From Apostichopus japonicus (taxonomy: Eukaryota; Echinodermata; Holothuroidea; Aspidochirotida; Stichopodidae): DNA of 64,000 nucleotides. The notes beneath the pieces are model-generated. The model saw only the letters and a list, made by a program, of their open reading frames with translations, did not search any database and had not been told where the DNA came from. This document shows positions 38,215 through 51,572 of the stretch, piece by piece; positions within the stretch are counted from its first letter, which is position 1; the number at the start of each line of letters is the position of its first letter. Made by a program: the position numbers and the translations under genes. The DNA is taken from contig NC_092582.1 in assembly GCF_037975245.1 (NCBI RefSeq), positions 16,330,577-16,394,576 on the forward strand, read 5' to 3'.

Positions 38215-41200
38215 ACCAAAAACAAAGTCTACAAAACGACGAACCGCAAATTTCAAGTTGTTCATACTCTGCCGTTTATTTTTTCTCTGTCTGTTTTTAT
38301 CTTCTCGTAGAAAGTTTAATTACTTTGATTCAATCCATGTAGATTTGTCTATTTTGTAATACCTTTGGTGTTATGATGGAGGGGTGGGGTCCTGCAGGAG
38401 GGAAGGGGGGGTGTCAGGAAGGGGGAGGAGCTGACCAAATATGAGAGATTCAGCTCTTTTTCTTGTCGCATTTATTGATACTGAAAATTCAAAAATGATT
38501 TTTTTTTTTTTTTTTTTTTCTTTTTGTATACCGAAAAATTTATCGAGGTCATTTGTGGTAGGTCATGATTTCTAGTTTTTGCCTCGGAATTAACCCCAAG
38601 AGAAGTTCATTTGTTCGTCTATTAAACAAGGGCCATCCTGTATGTACAACAGGTGGTGTGGTTGTTCATCGTGAATTTAACGGAACGTTTGGAAGGGTAC
38701 AATAACTAGTACCAGGCGATTGACCGCCCGTACCCTGCAAAAGCAAAGCGTCGTCACCCAGCAAAGGGAGTTAAGCAACAAAGGGAGTCACGGAATGTTT
38801 CATTTCAGTGGTTTTTAAACCGCAGACTTCGCGATTATGTGCTGAAAACAATTGTTTTTCATTATCGGAGATAATTTTTTTGGATGTAGATCTCTATCTG
38901 ATCGAGAACAAACAAAACATTTTATGCTCAGATCGATTCTTTCCCACGACAATGAAAAGTTTAAGTTGAGTAAAGTCTCATTACAAAACAAAACAACTGT
39001 TCACATGGAGCGGTTGAGTTAGTCTTGTTGATTTGAATTCATTCCAAGTTTTGGTAACACAATAGTGTGATTTGTGTTCAACAATTTCCATTCAGGCTAT
39101 TATTATGTATGATTGGATTTCGCACCGGGGCGTAAGCCAGTCTCTAATTAGTATAAAGAAAGGTGGTCGTACAAAGTATGGTTTCATAAAAAAATAAAAT
39201 AAATTCCTAAGATTTTAAATGGTTTGGGCTTAACAATGGGCCACAAAAAGGCCGCTTTGGAAAAGCTTTTGTAGTCTGGTTAAATGAAGTGGCAAAAAAA
39301 GCTCTGTGAAGCTGAAAAGACATATATCAGCACAGTGGATTTGAAATCATTTAAAATAAAAATGGAAGAATAAGAGCCCTGTTTTATTTTTTTTTTTAAT
39401 TTTAATATGCAATAATCATACCTAGGAATGCATTTTGCATTGGGACATAATTTTCAACTTTTGTAAATGGTTGAACTAATGTAAAATAATGTTCTGACAT
39501 ACTTCGGTTTTTAATTTTGCCAGTCATTCTCAATACTTAAATTAGCCTTTAATACACCCTTGCAGGAAAAAATTTAGTCTTGGAACAACAAAAGTTCATA
39601 ATTAATTAAGCTATGAACTAGAAAGAAAAACAAAAGTTGCTGGTTCTTGATTATTTCTTGAAAGCGATTTCTTACACCAAAATTGGCAATCTTAAGTATA
39701 TTCCAAGTCATCTTAGCTCCAGCAAGTCATTTCACTCCCTTTTGTCATATTTCCAAATGGAACAATATTGTACACAATAAATCTTTGGCAGGGGACAGAG
39801 ATGCACAGGGAAGGGGTTATTCTGGAGGAGGGAACATAAATTTTCTTCCCAATATTTTGTTACCCATAGTTTGTGGTTAAGTGTTGTCTAAATGAAAAGA
39901 GATGACATATCTAGTGATTGGGGTAAGGGTGTGGGAGGGGGGTAGGTGGAGAACGTTTGTTGGGGGGGGGAGGGGGAGAAGAGTGAGAGAATGTGTCTCT
40001 GTTTGAAGTTTTGAATGACTTATTAAACAAATAAGACAAACCGTCCATGTTATCAACCCTATACTGTGTCACTGGTTTCATCATCTTGATATAAATATAT
40101 TATTGAAAGAAATAAAAATAAAAATTGGTATGTTTTCTTGTATTTATTTTGTTTGTTATATTCGTGGAATACAAAACACTTTTTTTCGGCACATGCATCA
40201 TAGATTGAAGTTGTTCATCACTTTTATCTGGAGAGGGACTGGAGAGGGGTGGGAGGGGGAAATTGAAGGGAGGAAGGAGATTGGAGAAATAGAGATCGGT
40301 GGTAAAATTATATATATGGTGAAACTGGGCCACATAAATGCAATGCCGAAAATGTATGTGTCTAGGAACCCTTTCCTTCCCCACCCCGGGTGGGGTGGGG
40401 GGGGGGTTCGAGGTGGCTGGACGGTGTGTGAAGGAGAAGAACATTTTCAAAGTTGAGATAAAAGTTGAAATTGAGAAAATATCCTCAAGTTTCTCATCCC
40501 TATCCAAACTTTCGATAAAGTGTAACTTTTAGATTTTGACTATCAGCAGCAAAAAAGAATACAGCTGCCCCCCGACACAGCCTGACTTTACAAACTTGGT
40601 AATGTCATGTCTGGAAGTGTGCGCTTAAACTCCTGTGGGGTGGGGTGGGGGCAGGGACTAGGAACTTGCCTCATCCACGTATTGGATAGTCCAGCACTGT
40701 TTTCAGATATCTTGTCTGCCCTTTATTGTTGAGGAATGGTGCAACAAGTTTGCAGCACATGCGACAAACCCATCTTTAATGGAGACACAGGCCCGGCAGC
40801 TACCATCATAGTAACAGCATTAACACTGAAACACCAATTCCCCCGGTCATTAATGTCATGTTAGAGAGTTGACATATTTTAGTTTCAGCATTTGACAAAA
40901 CCTGTCTCCATTACTGGGAATGAACATTTGTAGCAAGTAACGAGAAATCGTAACAAATTGAAGGGCATATGGCTGGATGACACCATTTTAGACTTGCTCA
41001 CAGGGTCTTCGTCCTCCTGTGTGTGAAGAAAACTTTCAATTTGCGATATCTCCCAGATGGAATAAGATTCTTCTTAGCTGTTTTTGGGATTTTTTGTTCA
41101 TGTAACTTATCTTTACCACTTATTAGCGATTGTGGGGCTTTGTGTCTTCTTTGAAAGGGAGAAATAATTTCTCTAAAAAAGTACTGATTATGATATTGAA

Positions 41201-41359
41201 GTGGTCGAGTGCTAGAGTGTTGTCCTTAACTTATATGATCTAGATAAAATATATCAAACTTATCTTTATCATTATAAGCGATCGTAGGGCGTGTTTTACT
41301 GCTTTTTTTTTTTTTGGGGGGGGGGGGTTAATGGAATGGATATAAAAGTAGGATAAGTA

Positions 41360-41361
<2 letters not shown>
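38215..41361. other. downstream flank of ODAD3
   Basis: 3' untranslated region of ODAD3 (to about 38650 if the ATTAAA is used), then AT-rich sequence, purine-rich G blocks near 39930-39980 and 40240-40440, and a near-palindromic C/G block at 40381-40405. No gene. Confidence 0.6.
38621..38626 (+). promoter_or_regulatory. candidate ODAD3 polyadenylation signal (ATTAAA)
   Basis: ATTAAA lies about 400 bases after the ODAD3 stop and is followed within about 40 bases by a GT-rich stretch, as expected of a cleavage site. I saw no AATAAA between the stop and this point, but transcript ends cannot be proven from sequence. Confidence 0.35.
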
Positions 41362-41434
<73 letters not shown>

Positions 41435-41438
41435 TATA
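41362..41438. repeat. (TA)n microsatellite left of the hammerhead element
   Basis: Long TA array with TTAA interruptions; it is preceded by a poly(T)-poly(G) tract at about 41302-41328. The array ends 32 bp before the inverted-repeat element. Confidence 0.95.
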
Positions 41439-41469
41439 TGTAATGAATGTGTAGCAAGTGGTATGACAG

Positions 41470-41627
41470 ATATATAGCAAATAAGCTTTAACACACCAGT
41501 AGAATCACTGTGGTCGAGTGGTACGGACTTCGATTCCTACCTTCGTCTGATGAGTCCCAAAAGGACGTAACCGGTCGTGAAGTGGAATTTTTCTGGTGTG
41601 TTATTCTTTACTTATTTGCTATATATA
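41470..41627 (+). mobile_element. short non-autonomous element with inverted-repeat ends carrying a hammerhead ribozyme
   Basis: A 158-bp unit sits between two (TA)n tracts. Its ends are inverted repeats in two perfect blocks: 16 bp (41470-41485 with 41611-41626) and 11 bp (41489-41499 with 41593-41603). Between them lie a perfect A-box match TGGTCGAGTGG (41511-41521), a B-box-like ACTTCGATTCC (41527-41537) and the hammerhead fold at 41533-41589. A combination of pol III boxes and a hammerhead is known from SINE-like repeats such as schistosome Sm-alpha; minimal-helix-III hammerheads are known from Penelope-like elements. No protein-coding part is present, so it would depend on another element. 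Confidence 0.6.
41533..41589 (+). ncRNA. hammerhead ribozyme, type I with minimal helix III (core has one deviation)
   Basis: Core CTGATGA at 41547-41553 is followed by helix II GTCC/GGAC (41554-41557, 41563-41566) with loop CAAAA. Then comes GTAA (41567-41570), where the family has GAAA. Helix III is only A-U and C-G closing the two-base loop CG, then GTC with the predicted cleavage after 41576. Helix I pairs 41533-41546 with 41577-41588 through two wobble pairs, four Watson-Crick pairs, two single-base bulges (41540 or 41541 and 41538) and six further pairs. Bulges in helix I are where the family makes its loop-loop contact. The A13-to-U change would be expected to lower or abolish activity. 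Confidence 0.65.
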
Positions 41628-42372
41628 TGTATATATATATATATATATCGGTTTGGTTTAGCATACAATCATATGTATAATTTATGCATCAACAAAACAC
41701 GTCACTATGTGGGTCATTCCGGTACAGATTTCTTATCATTGCACACCTATTCACAGTTATTTGAGAAACGTTCACACGGCTCATTATCCTGTTGTGATCA
41801 TTATCTATAAGGAATTTAAAATCAAGAAAAAGAATTGGGGAAAAAAAGTATGCCAAGTCGAACTGCATTTTTGATTTACGATAGTACTGAATATATTGCC
41901 TCCGCTGTAGATCTGGGAGACTATAATAAAGAAAAGAACAAAAATACGGGCTTACGATTAAAAAGAACTTATCAAGCGGTTCACTGTTCATTTACCAAGG
42001 AATAAAATTTGAATAATTGCTAAACCGTGTGTCCTTAAGGCCCGGCGGGAGACTGCTAACGACCGAACGCAATGCCAGGCATTTTAACTACTTCCAGTTA
42101 CATTTCGAGCTGATGGATTCTGTAGTAAAAATCAGTCTATCATCTGGTTTCTGAAACCTTTGAAAGATTGATGAAAAATCACCCATAAATGATGAGAAAT
42201 CTATTTTCCTTTCTTTCTTGTTTCGAAAATACCTTTGTGTTTTGATGTCAAAAACAGTGGTCACTCCTGAGTTAAGTTCCACACCTGGACAGTATATAGA
42301 CATCTACAGCGTTAAAGGGACCGTATATTTACAGTGACAGCGAAATTTCCTCAGATATGCTATAAAACGGCC

Positions 42373-42375
<3 letters not shown>

Positions 42376-42416
<41 letters not shown>

Positions 42417-42489
42417 ATATATACACATATATATATACACACATATATATATACACACATATATATATACACATATATATATATATACA
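42376..42489. repeat. (TA)n microsatellite with (TACACA) interruptions
   Basis: TA runs interspersed with ACACACA segments; open frames of Tyr/Ile on both strands are artefacts. Confidence 0.95.
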
Positions 42490-43800
42490 AGAACAGTGAA
42501 AAAACTTCCAGCCTCCACCCAAAACAGCCAACCATTTTTTTTTTCTTTTTTTAAGGGCAAATTGGGTAAAGCAGTAATTATCAGATTTATTCTCCCCGAG
42601 TCTTTTAGCATAAGTAAATGTACCTTATATATGTCATATGTGTGTATAATACGTATAACAGTGCATATATAGGGCTAACAAATAGAAAAAAATCACTGCA
42701 TTTTGCACTTTACAACCAAACTCTCTCTATATATGTTTATTTGTTCCCGTTTATGCAGTTCACACAACCGTAGTAAAGTACACACCCTGAGTCGAACTAA
42801 ATAAAGGCCTATCGTTGTAATCTTTTGTGATTAAACTTCCAGTATATATGTATGTAAACATATAATACAGTCAGCTTGAAAACATGTACATTTAATGCAA
42901 TTCACTTTGACCGACTTTTCGCTTTAGTTGATTAAGTATATATATAGGCCCTATATACGTAATTACTTAACGACGTCATGGAAGGCATAGGATATTTTCC
43001 CGTGCATGCGTGGACGCGTTGTGATAAGTTTTCATATAGCCTTAAAGATATTATTATGTTGGGTGTACAAATATTGCGTGAAATGTCATCGTATATGCAT
43101 GCCCTGTTTATCTCTATATACTGAACTGTCAAATAGAGGGAAAACATGTGTTAAGTGCAGCTAGTGTTGATTATCTCAGGAAATATGAGAGCATTATTGT
43201 AAACAGTGATTAATTAACTGTTAAAGAGGTCTGTGTCTCTTTTTCGAGAGTGCCTATAGGATGGATTTCTAGTTTGAGGAATGAATTTCACTCTTGAATG
43301 GCTCCACGCAAAAAAAAAGTATAGTTGTATAAGCCAGACAATATTCTTTACCGTTCATTTTTTTTTTAGGGATCTCCCTCTCATGAAATGGGAGATTCCA
43401 CTCCTCATTATAGTGATTATCATGTATACCCGTAAAAAGATTAAATCTTTCACTATTATCACTCCTAACCCCACTCTGTGCCATATTCCACCCCTACCCA
43501 TCCCTCCCGAATAAATTACAGCCTCTTAATATTCATCTATCCACAATATAACGAGAACAAAGTAATGAAAATTAAATTTCACCCAAGTATAGCAAACGTT
43601 CAGTGTTCACATGCAAAGACAAAATCATGCATTGATACGTTATGACTTTCGAATTGTTAACAGGGTTTTGGCAACCCCGCTCCTCCCACCTCCCCCCCCC
43701 CACCTCCTCCCTTACTCTCTACCCACCCCTCGTCTCCCTTCACGTAGCCCTCCACTACCACTGAAACAATTACGGCATTTCAACGAATGAATAATATCAT

Positions 43801-44170
43801 CAGTGGCGTAGGAAGGTACTTTTAGTGGGGGGCTGAAGACTGATGGCCGGCCTGGGGGAGGGGTCTAAGGGGAGGGGGTGTCCCCCTCCCTTTTGGAATT
43901 TTTTGCATTTCCAGGTGGCCTCAGATGCAATTTGATGCAATATAGCACACTTCAACACCCACTCCATTTTGTAAACTTAATTTTGTATTTTCACCTGGCC
44001 TTAGATGCAATTTGGTGCTCCAAATGAGATTTTTTTTCTCATTTGGAAATGAAAAAGGGGTTTTCTGATGTGCGAAGCGGGGGGGCGGAATGATACTTCC
44101 GCCCCTCCACATTTTTCACTGGGGCGGGGGCTGGCGCCCCCAGCCCCCCCCCCCGGTTCTTACGCCCTTG
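43801..44170. mobile_element. hAT-type MITE, complete, with 8-bp target site duplication
   Basis: The 370-bp element starts CAGTGGCGTAGGAAGG and ends with the imperfect inverse CGGTTCTTACGCCCTTG. It is flanked by identical AATATCAT on both sides (43793-43800 and 44171-44178). An 8-bp duplication plus CA..TG-type ends is characteristic of hAT transposons. It has no transposase frame. Inside, a segment with GATGCAATTTG occurs twice (about 43925 and 44006), showing an internal duplication, and G/C runs occupy both ends. Confidence 0.85.
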
Positions 44171-46376
44171 AATATCATTATAATATCATTATAGTTGTAG
44201 ACCAATGTTCATATAGCTAGACATATGAGCCCAGATACAGTTTCATAAATCAAATGCGAACCTCAAATCCTGTCGAAATTTATCTTTCTTTATTATTGTT
44301 ACTATTTTGTGATGACCTCTTCAAGGTTCAAGCTATATGAACATCAAATGTAATGGGATTTTGCTATATAATCACTAATAAAAGAAAACTGACCCAAACC
44401 AGCTAAAGTAAAAAATTGTTTTAATTAAATGTCATATTTTAATATGCCAGATGGATATTTTCAAGGTGAGAGTATATATATATATCCATTATAGTTGTTT
44501 ATTTATACACAGTAACGTTGTGTATATATGTTTGTACTTTCTATTAAATTAATTTTGCACTTTACTCTGACTAAATTGTAATCACTAATGGATTGCGGAC
44601 GTGACTTTATTATAAATGAAAAATATTTAAATTGCGCACAGTTTATGCCAAAATAAACATGAAACCTGAGTGGTCAAGTTAATGACTTGTATTGCTTATG
44701 AAAATTATAAGTATCTGATAAGGTGAACCAAAAGTTGGCCAAGATTATTTCAAACTTTCAGACTTTTCCTACTTCCATTATATAATGTGCAATTGTCGTT
44801 CTTTCGGCTTAGTCCATGCAGGAGATGGGGTCGAGAAGGAGGGGTTGTAATATATTTGCATACAATGTGTCATAATGGTGCGACTAAAAGTGTCCGGACG
44901 AGGGGAAGGGTGGGGTCGAATTGCAGTGACGTCTGCCAGACATTTGGAAGTGGCGGGCCCAGTATAAATGACAGCAACATCCGGGGGCCCAGAATGCGGC
45001 TGATGCAAGGGTGACTGCAGGGGCGCGACCACGAAGCCATGTAGGCGTGTAGTCCATGAGCCCACTAATTGTTTATGTGCCCTGATGGCGTCAAGGGGTG
45101 TCCCCGGAAACTTATGGTTTTCATCGTTTTCAGAACTTATATATCAGCTTCAAATCGGCACAATTTGTTAAGGTAGACTTAATTTATAGTCAGCAGATGT
45201 AAAAGAGTTGTGTTTCTTAACTTTCTTCCTTACTATTTTTGGTTGTTGTTCACATTCTAAATTTCATTACGGGGCACCAAAACCACCGATTCCTCAACCA
45301 TATACTCTCTTCAGTATTGTGTGACAAGATGATTTCTACAGGCTAACAAACAGGGTTATATTTGTAATTTGCGGGGGTGGAGGTGGGGAGTTGTGACATC
45401 AAAAGCGATCGAGGGAAAAGAACGTTATACTTTAACGAAGCAAATGACTAACAATGAGCAATGGATATCGATTAAACATCTAAACGATACAACTTAATCA
45501 TTTCGATATAACTTTTTTTTTTGGTCGTTTGTCAAGAAATTACCGATCGATTACAAATCTTTGGAAAATCAAACAAAAATAGATTTATGCGACTTTTGCA
45601 CAAGATTCACAAGATTGAGTACGTTTATGAAGAGATTGCAGGATTGAATATTTTCTGCCCAAAATGAAATGTGACTAATGTCTTTAAAGTTTAAAATAGG
45701 ATAATGTTAAGAAGACAAAAAAGGAACCTTGTCAGAGTTTCGCTCATTAATAAAGTTCTTCACTGATTTAATTTGATATTTCAAATTACAATTTAAAACT
45801 CTTGATTTCTGAGCCACACTACACTATTTGCATATATATATATTAGAAGAGGCACATTGCAGTTGTTTTTTCTTCCTCTTCGTGTTTTTTAAGTATACCA
45901 GAGGTGCCTGAAAGTGTATAGATACTCTATATATTGAATATAAACTGAAATATGAGGAAGTTCACTTTACCGACCAAAAAAAAACGAAATTCGACGTCAT
46001 TGATTTTGTTTCAACCTTTCTTGTTCCTATCTTTTTTCTTTTCTGTTCTTTAACTTCTTTTAGTTTTTTTTTTCTTTGATTCATGGTGTAATTTGTGTTC
46101 CCGCGGTTTCGACAGAACCACACGGCGAGGTGAAAGAGGAGAAATATTGAAATGCTGTAGGAGAACTCCGTCAAATCCATTATTAAGAAACAGGGTGACG
46201 GGTCGTGCCAAATTCAGAACGATTTATCAAAACCAATCCAATTTGTGAAGCAACTGTTCGTCTGCACAAATTGGAGTGCCAGAAAAGATTGCGATTGAGC
46301 AAATACCAAAAAACCCCAACAAAGCAGAGTATGTGTGTATGGGTGGTGTATATTCTATATGTATATGTATATGTGT

Positions 46377-46378
<2 letters not shown>

Positions 46379-46470
<92 letters not shown>

Positions 46471-46475
46471 AGGTA
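46379..46475. repeat. (TA)n microsatellite
   Basis: TA array with scattered TACATA and TGTATA units. Confidence 0.95.
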
Positions 46476-49400
46476 GATATATTTGGTAGATATGATATAT
46501 GATGCATGCGTCGCCGGCAGTTAGCGACAAATATCGCTCAACATTCGAAGTGGGAAATATGAAATCAATATCATTTAAAGAATCAACTTGACTGCCCTGA
46601 AGAGCAGCCACATACTCAGACAACCAAATTTACGTGATCTATTATGTTTTATGTCGTAGAAACTAATCTTTTATTGACAAGTTTTTTCTTTTCACTCTTC
46701 GAACAAAACGTCAGGTCAAAGGGAGTGTTTGTGACGAATGGGGAAACGTAAGGGAGAGCGTAGAAAGGATTACTAGGGAACAACCGCACCCCCCCCCTAC
46801 CCCATTACCTCTTACGCCACCAGGAAATGTCGACAGATTATATACATATACTAATAATGAATAAAGTTCGGGATGAATGCTTGATGACGTAACACTTCTT
46901 CAACATATAGTTCTACTCCATATATATATCACGTGATCTGGAAAAAAAAAGAAGAAGGACCCCCTGGCGTTTTCAAATTTCAAACTGATAAATTGTATAC
47001 ATTTTGATGAGTTGATGTGTATAGGGTCACAGTACCATATGTGAAATTATTGCACTTTAACGAATGCATATATATATATATATACGATTTGTTTTAAATC
47101 GATATTTATGAAGTTAGATTTTGTAGTTTTAAGAACATGTTCAGTTTTGAACAGTTATGGGTAACATTTTCGACTAAGGCGATGGGGGAGGGGTAATAAT
47201 TTTGGGAGAGACCGTGGGGAGACTACATTCGGGTGAGGTGGGGTGGGGAAAAGAACAAGCTATATACCCCGAAAAAAGCCTCCCCCTTCCCCCTCCCCCC
47301 CCCCCCCCCCCCCGTCAGCGAAGTCCATTCGATTAAAGCCTCTTATAGATTCCACCTTTTTGAGTCATGCATGGCAACGCGAAAATAATAACGACAGAAA
47401 ACGAGAATATTAATTAAGTCTTGCGATGCTCGGAAAGTATGTTGACTAAATGTGTGTGCCTGCCCCGTATGCTGTCAAAATATTGGAACATGAATCGATC
47501 CGTGTCTCTTAAAGAATCGTTTTCTGCTGTTCTTGTGAATGTTCCGTAAAAACTCTGTCATGTCAAAATGTCGCCATTCGACATATGAATAACTCCGCGG
47601 GCTTGTCCGTATACTGTTATATTCGTTGCTTTGGCCTATACGAACTTGCAGCGTTTTAAGACAACTGTTGGCACACTTTCGAAAATTATGTTGACAAATG
47701 ATAACTTTATACTTGGTATCGCACAGCTAGAAAATGTTATCGCTTAAATAGAGTTATTGTTTACCCTTTAGAGGGGAGAAATTATTGTCACTATTATATG
47801 CCTGAGTAAATACCATGCAAAATATATGAGAACAATAATATTCAACACCAAAATACAAATTTTTACACTAAAGTTGACTGCATATATATTTATATAGGCC
47901 TGTATATATATTATTTTCCAGACTATAGCCGCGATTCATATTATTTCTAAGACCTTACATCACCAGATGTATACTCCTTGATGATTTATGATATGAGTGC
48001 ACATTGACTGATTTGATTGCACATCGACTGAAAGTTAATAAGCAACAGCACACACATACACACATCTTGGGAAACAAAATTACAGCGTAGACAGGGAGAA
48101 CGTTTACTACTTGATTCCATTGGGAAACACTGTTTAGCGATCAAGTGTCTTTGTTTGCTACCCGACTATAGCCCGAACTATCGTCAAAGCCTCTTTACTC
48201 ATTTTTTTTCTTGGAGAGGGGGGTGGGGGCGACCCTTAACTTGGAAGGTGTGGTTTTATACTATCGATATGACTGACATAAAGCCAGTTCGTAACCAAAA
48301 TTTTCTACCTCAAATTTGACTCACTACCAGCAACTTACACACGGTATTGTAATCGTAAGGAGGGGGGGTGAGGGGGGTTACAGGTAGCCCTCTTGCATCT
48401 ACCCCATCTCTCTTATACCAGAGGCGTCAGGGTCAGGTTGGGGACAACTAGGTCAAGCGGGCTCCATATTTACTCTCTTCATCCGAGTTAATCTTAAGCT
48501 TATTATGAAAATGAGAATACACTATTCTTTAACCCACATTTCCTGTCCCCTATACATGACCACGGGCCAAGGTGTTGTACCACCCCTTCCCCTCCTCCTC
48601 GTCAGACCTTGCCCCTCCCAAAATTGAGCACTATTGAGCAAACATCTCAAACCAAAGAAGCGAAGCTTTTGCATCATTGTATGACGTTGTGAAAATTGTG
48701 ATCCATCGCAGGAGATATAGATTTTTCGTTTTTTTTTTATATATTTTTTTATGTCGTTTGAGCTTTTGACCTTTTGCTATAATTTTGTGGAGTTTTTATA
48801 TTTTCCTTCTTCCTTTTCTTCCGTTCAATTTTCATCTATCTTCTTCTTTTCTTTTTTTTAATTATTATTTTGTTTGTACATTTGTATTCATTGCTTTTTT
48901 TTTGTCAGATAATATCTACATAAAAAGCCTTAATATTTATTAGGGCAAAAGGCAACTTAATACTTTATATAAAAAATAGCGATGAATTGAAAATCTTTTG
49001 GATTTCGGAATAATAGTTAAGGAAATAGCGAAGATAAAAAAAAACAAAAGGATTCTTCATACGTAGATCTTTGGGCACACACTTTTTTGACCCGTTTTCT
49101 CTCTAGAAATTCAAAAGCTGAAAGGGGAATGTTCAAGAAAACAGAAAAAAGGGGGGAAAACAGATAAATAATCGCCAAACAAAAAATATTGCTTCTGTAC
49201 CGCAAAATGTACAGCTATCTTTTAAAAATTCCCCAGACAGTTCGTCAAGCGTTTTAATTTTTGTATTTATTATTTTTTCTCTTATTTTATTTTTATTACA
49301 TCAATACAACACCAGCTGAAGTTGGTACTTGCAGGTTTCCCTTCAAACACCATTTGATCGGCTATGATATATACCTGAATGGTAAGAATGGACGTCTTTT

Positions 49401-51572
49401 TAATCTATATAAATAAGGAAATTGGGAAACGATCGTGAGGAGATGATGACATCTAGTGATGATAAAAGAAACTGATAATGGAAACAAACAAAGAGAAAAA
49501 AATATGGATATTTGCAGACAATAGATGTAGGGCAATTGGGGCGAAAAATGAAAGTTCATATCACCTCTGTTAAAAGTAGTTATTCTCTATCAGGTTCATT
49601 TACTTTATGTCCTATTTATACTTTTATTTTATTAGATTTTTTTTTAATAATTCGAAATATAGATTCAGGAAAGACCTTTTTCCTTGGGGGGAGCGGGGGG
49701 ATTTCAACGATATACCGAAGTCGGGATGGGGAGGAAGATCCATGCGATCTAAGTACCGAGAGTTTGGGAGTCTCGGGAAGGGGCCCAGGGGGCCTTGTTA
49801 GACAATTCTGCGTAGCCTGCATGGTTGAGAAATGTGGAGTTGTAACTCTGTGTCTTTCTGACCCAGCCAGGACTGCAGCTAGACTTCTGTATTAGAGGGG
49901 CCCAATGAATGCTTTATGGGGAGGTGGGGCAGGTAGAACCTAACTGAAACAATACAAAACAAATTTTTCTTACAACTGTTAGGGGGCAGAAAAACGTCAA
50001 CCCTCTACCCCCCCCCCCCTCTACATGCCACCGTGCCAAGCCATGTAATATTCATGTTAATCTTACTTCTAGATCTATGTAGTATAACTCAAGGACTGTT
50101 CCTTTTATCACCGAGGTCCACACTTTCTAGCCCAATACAGAACATTTTGTGTCCCACACATTTAACGTAATCTTCCTACGTTCCTTTGTTAACTTTTTTC
50201 ATTTGCAAATTTTTTGCAAACGAATTCTTTACCCTGTTTTAATTTTTTTCTTCTTATGGCTTGTCATTTCACGCAATGATCGAAAGATATAAACACCATC
50301 AGATTTGCTGTAAAAAGTCAACGCAGTTTTAATACTTACAAAAGAGATAAATAAATTCGATTCGAAAGTGCAACATGGGTAACACTCCAGGGGTATAACA
50401 GGTTAATTGAAAACCCCTCCAATTGTAACCTCACAGACTGTGCTTTGATCATAATCCCTGTTGAGCTTTTATTATTTACCTTATATAGTGCGGAATGGTT
50501 TTAAAAAGGAGCGGGGGGGGGGGGGGTGGTACATAGTCGACGATTTGGTTTTTGCTCTGTAGTTTAAATGAAATAATTCGATTTTCCTTTTTATCGTTCT
50601 CTCTCACTTTTCTCGGTCTCGTTCGGATTGGTAAAAACTCAACGGTCACGTTAAGGGCATACGCTTTTTTATTTATATATTTTTTTTTATTGAACCATCC
50701 TTCGCGCGCCATTTATCGGCATGCGCATCTCCCAAACAATAAAACAGTCAAATGAATATGTACATGGTTGACAAGAATATGATTAATGTATTCTTCCTCT
50801 GAAGCCTATCTGTACCCTTTTCGATCCTTTTGTTTCTGTTTAAAATGCAATAAAACACGATGATATATCAAATATTTACGCGAATTTACGGCAAAAACAT
50901 GACCCTTCGATGACCTCTATCCAAATGTAACTGTAAGCGTTGAATCTGTCTACAGCGTTGTTTACTTCCGTGTTGAGTTTTTTCTTTTCTTTTTTTTTTC
51001 GAGTTATGTGCGTCGCTATAAAAATTTACAGAATTTCATAAATTATTGGCTGCTGTACTCACATGTCAAATAAATGTAAACAAAGTCTATAAAGCGAAAA
51101 TCATATTCCCCTCTTTTATTGGAAATACTTTGAATGATTTTTTACTTTTTTTTTTCTTCTGTTCTAGTCCGGTGCCTATTTCTTGTTAGTTTCCCTCCAA
51201 CTATTTCTGGCTACGAGCCTGACTTGGTCGTCCAGTAAAAGCAAAAGCTTGCTAATTCAGAGAGAGAGAGATGCAATGATGTATTCCTTTGGGTTTCTCT
51301 AACTTCCAATGACTCTTAGATAACGTCAACCCTCCCCACCCCCCCCCTTCAGTGTCCCGAACACAACCCACCCGTCGTACCCCCACTTATACACACCCTT
51401 ATGCTCATACCTTACCCTTACGCAGACACATAACAGGATCAATTTAGACATTTTAATTGTCTCAGTAAAGGCTAAATAGTTTTTGAGGGTGACAATAAAA
51501 TGCGTATTAAACGCTGAGCTTCAGTGACCATTATTTTAGTTTAGAGCATATTTGGGGCAATACTGATGACCT

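Noticed and set aside
40381-40405. C/G near-palindrome CCCCACCCCGGGTGGGG as a regulatory site
   Set aside because: Only low-complexity composition in a G-rich stretch; many similar runs occur in the window.
41511-41537. tRNA gene on the basis of A-box and B-box
   Set aside because: The boxes are only about 5 nt apart, so no anticodon arm can exist; interpreted as part of the hammerhead element.
42329-42672. Tyr/Ile-rich open frames over TA arrays (here and at 46183-46623, 52818-53114, 60070-60294)
   Set aside because: Pure translation of (TA)n repeats; not genes.
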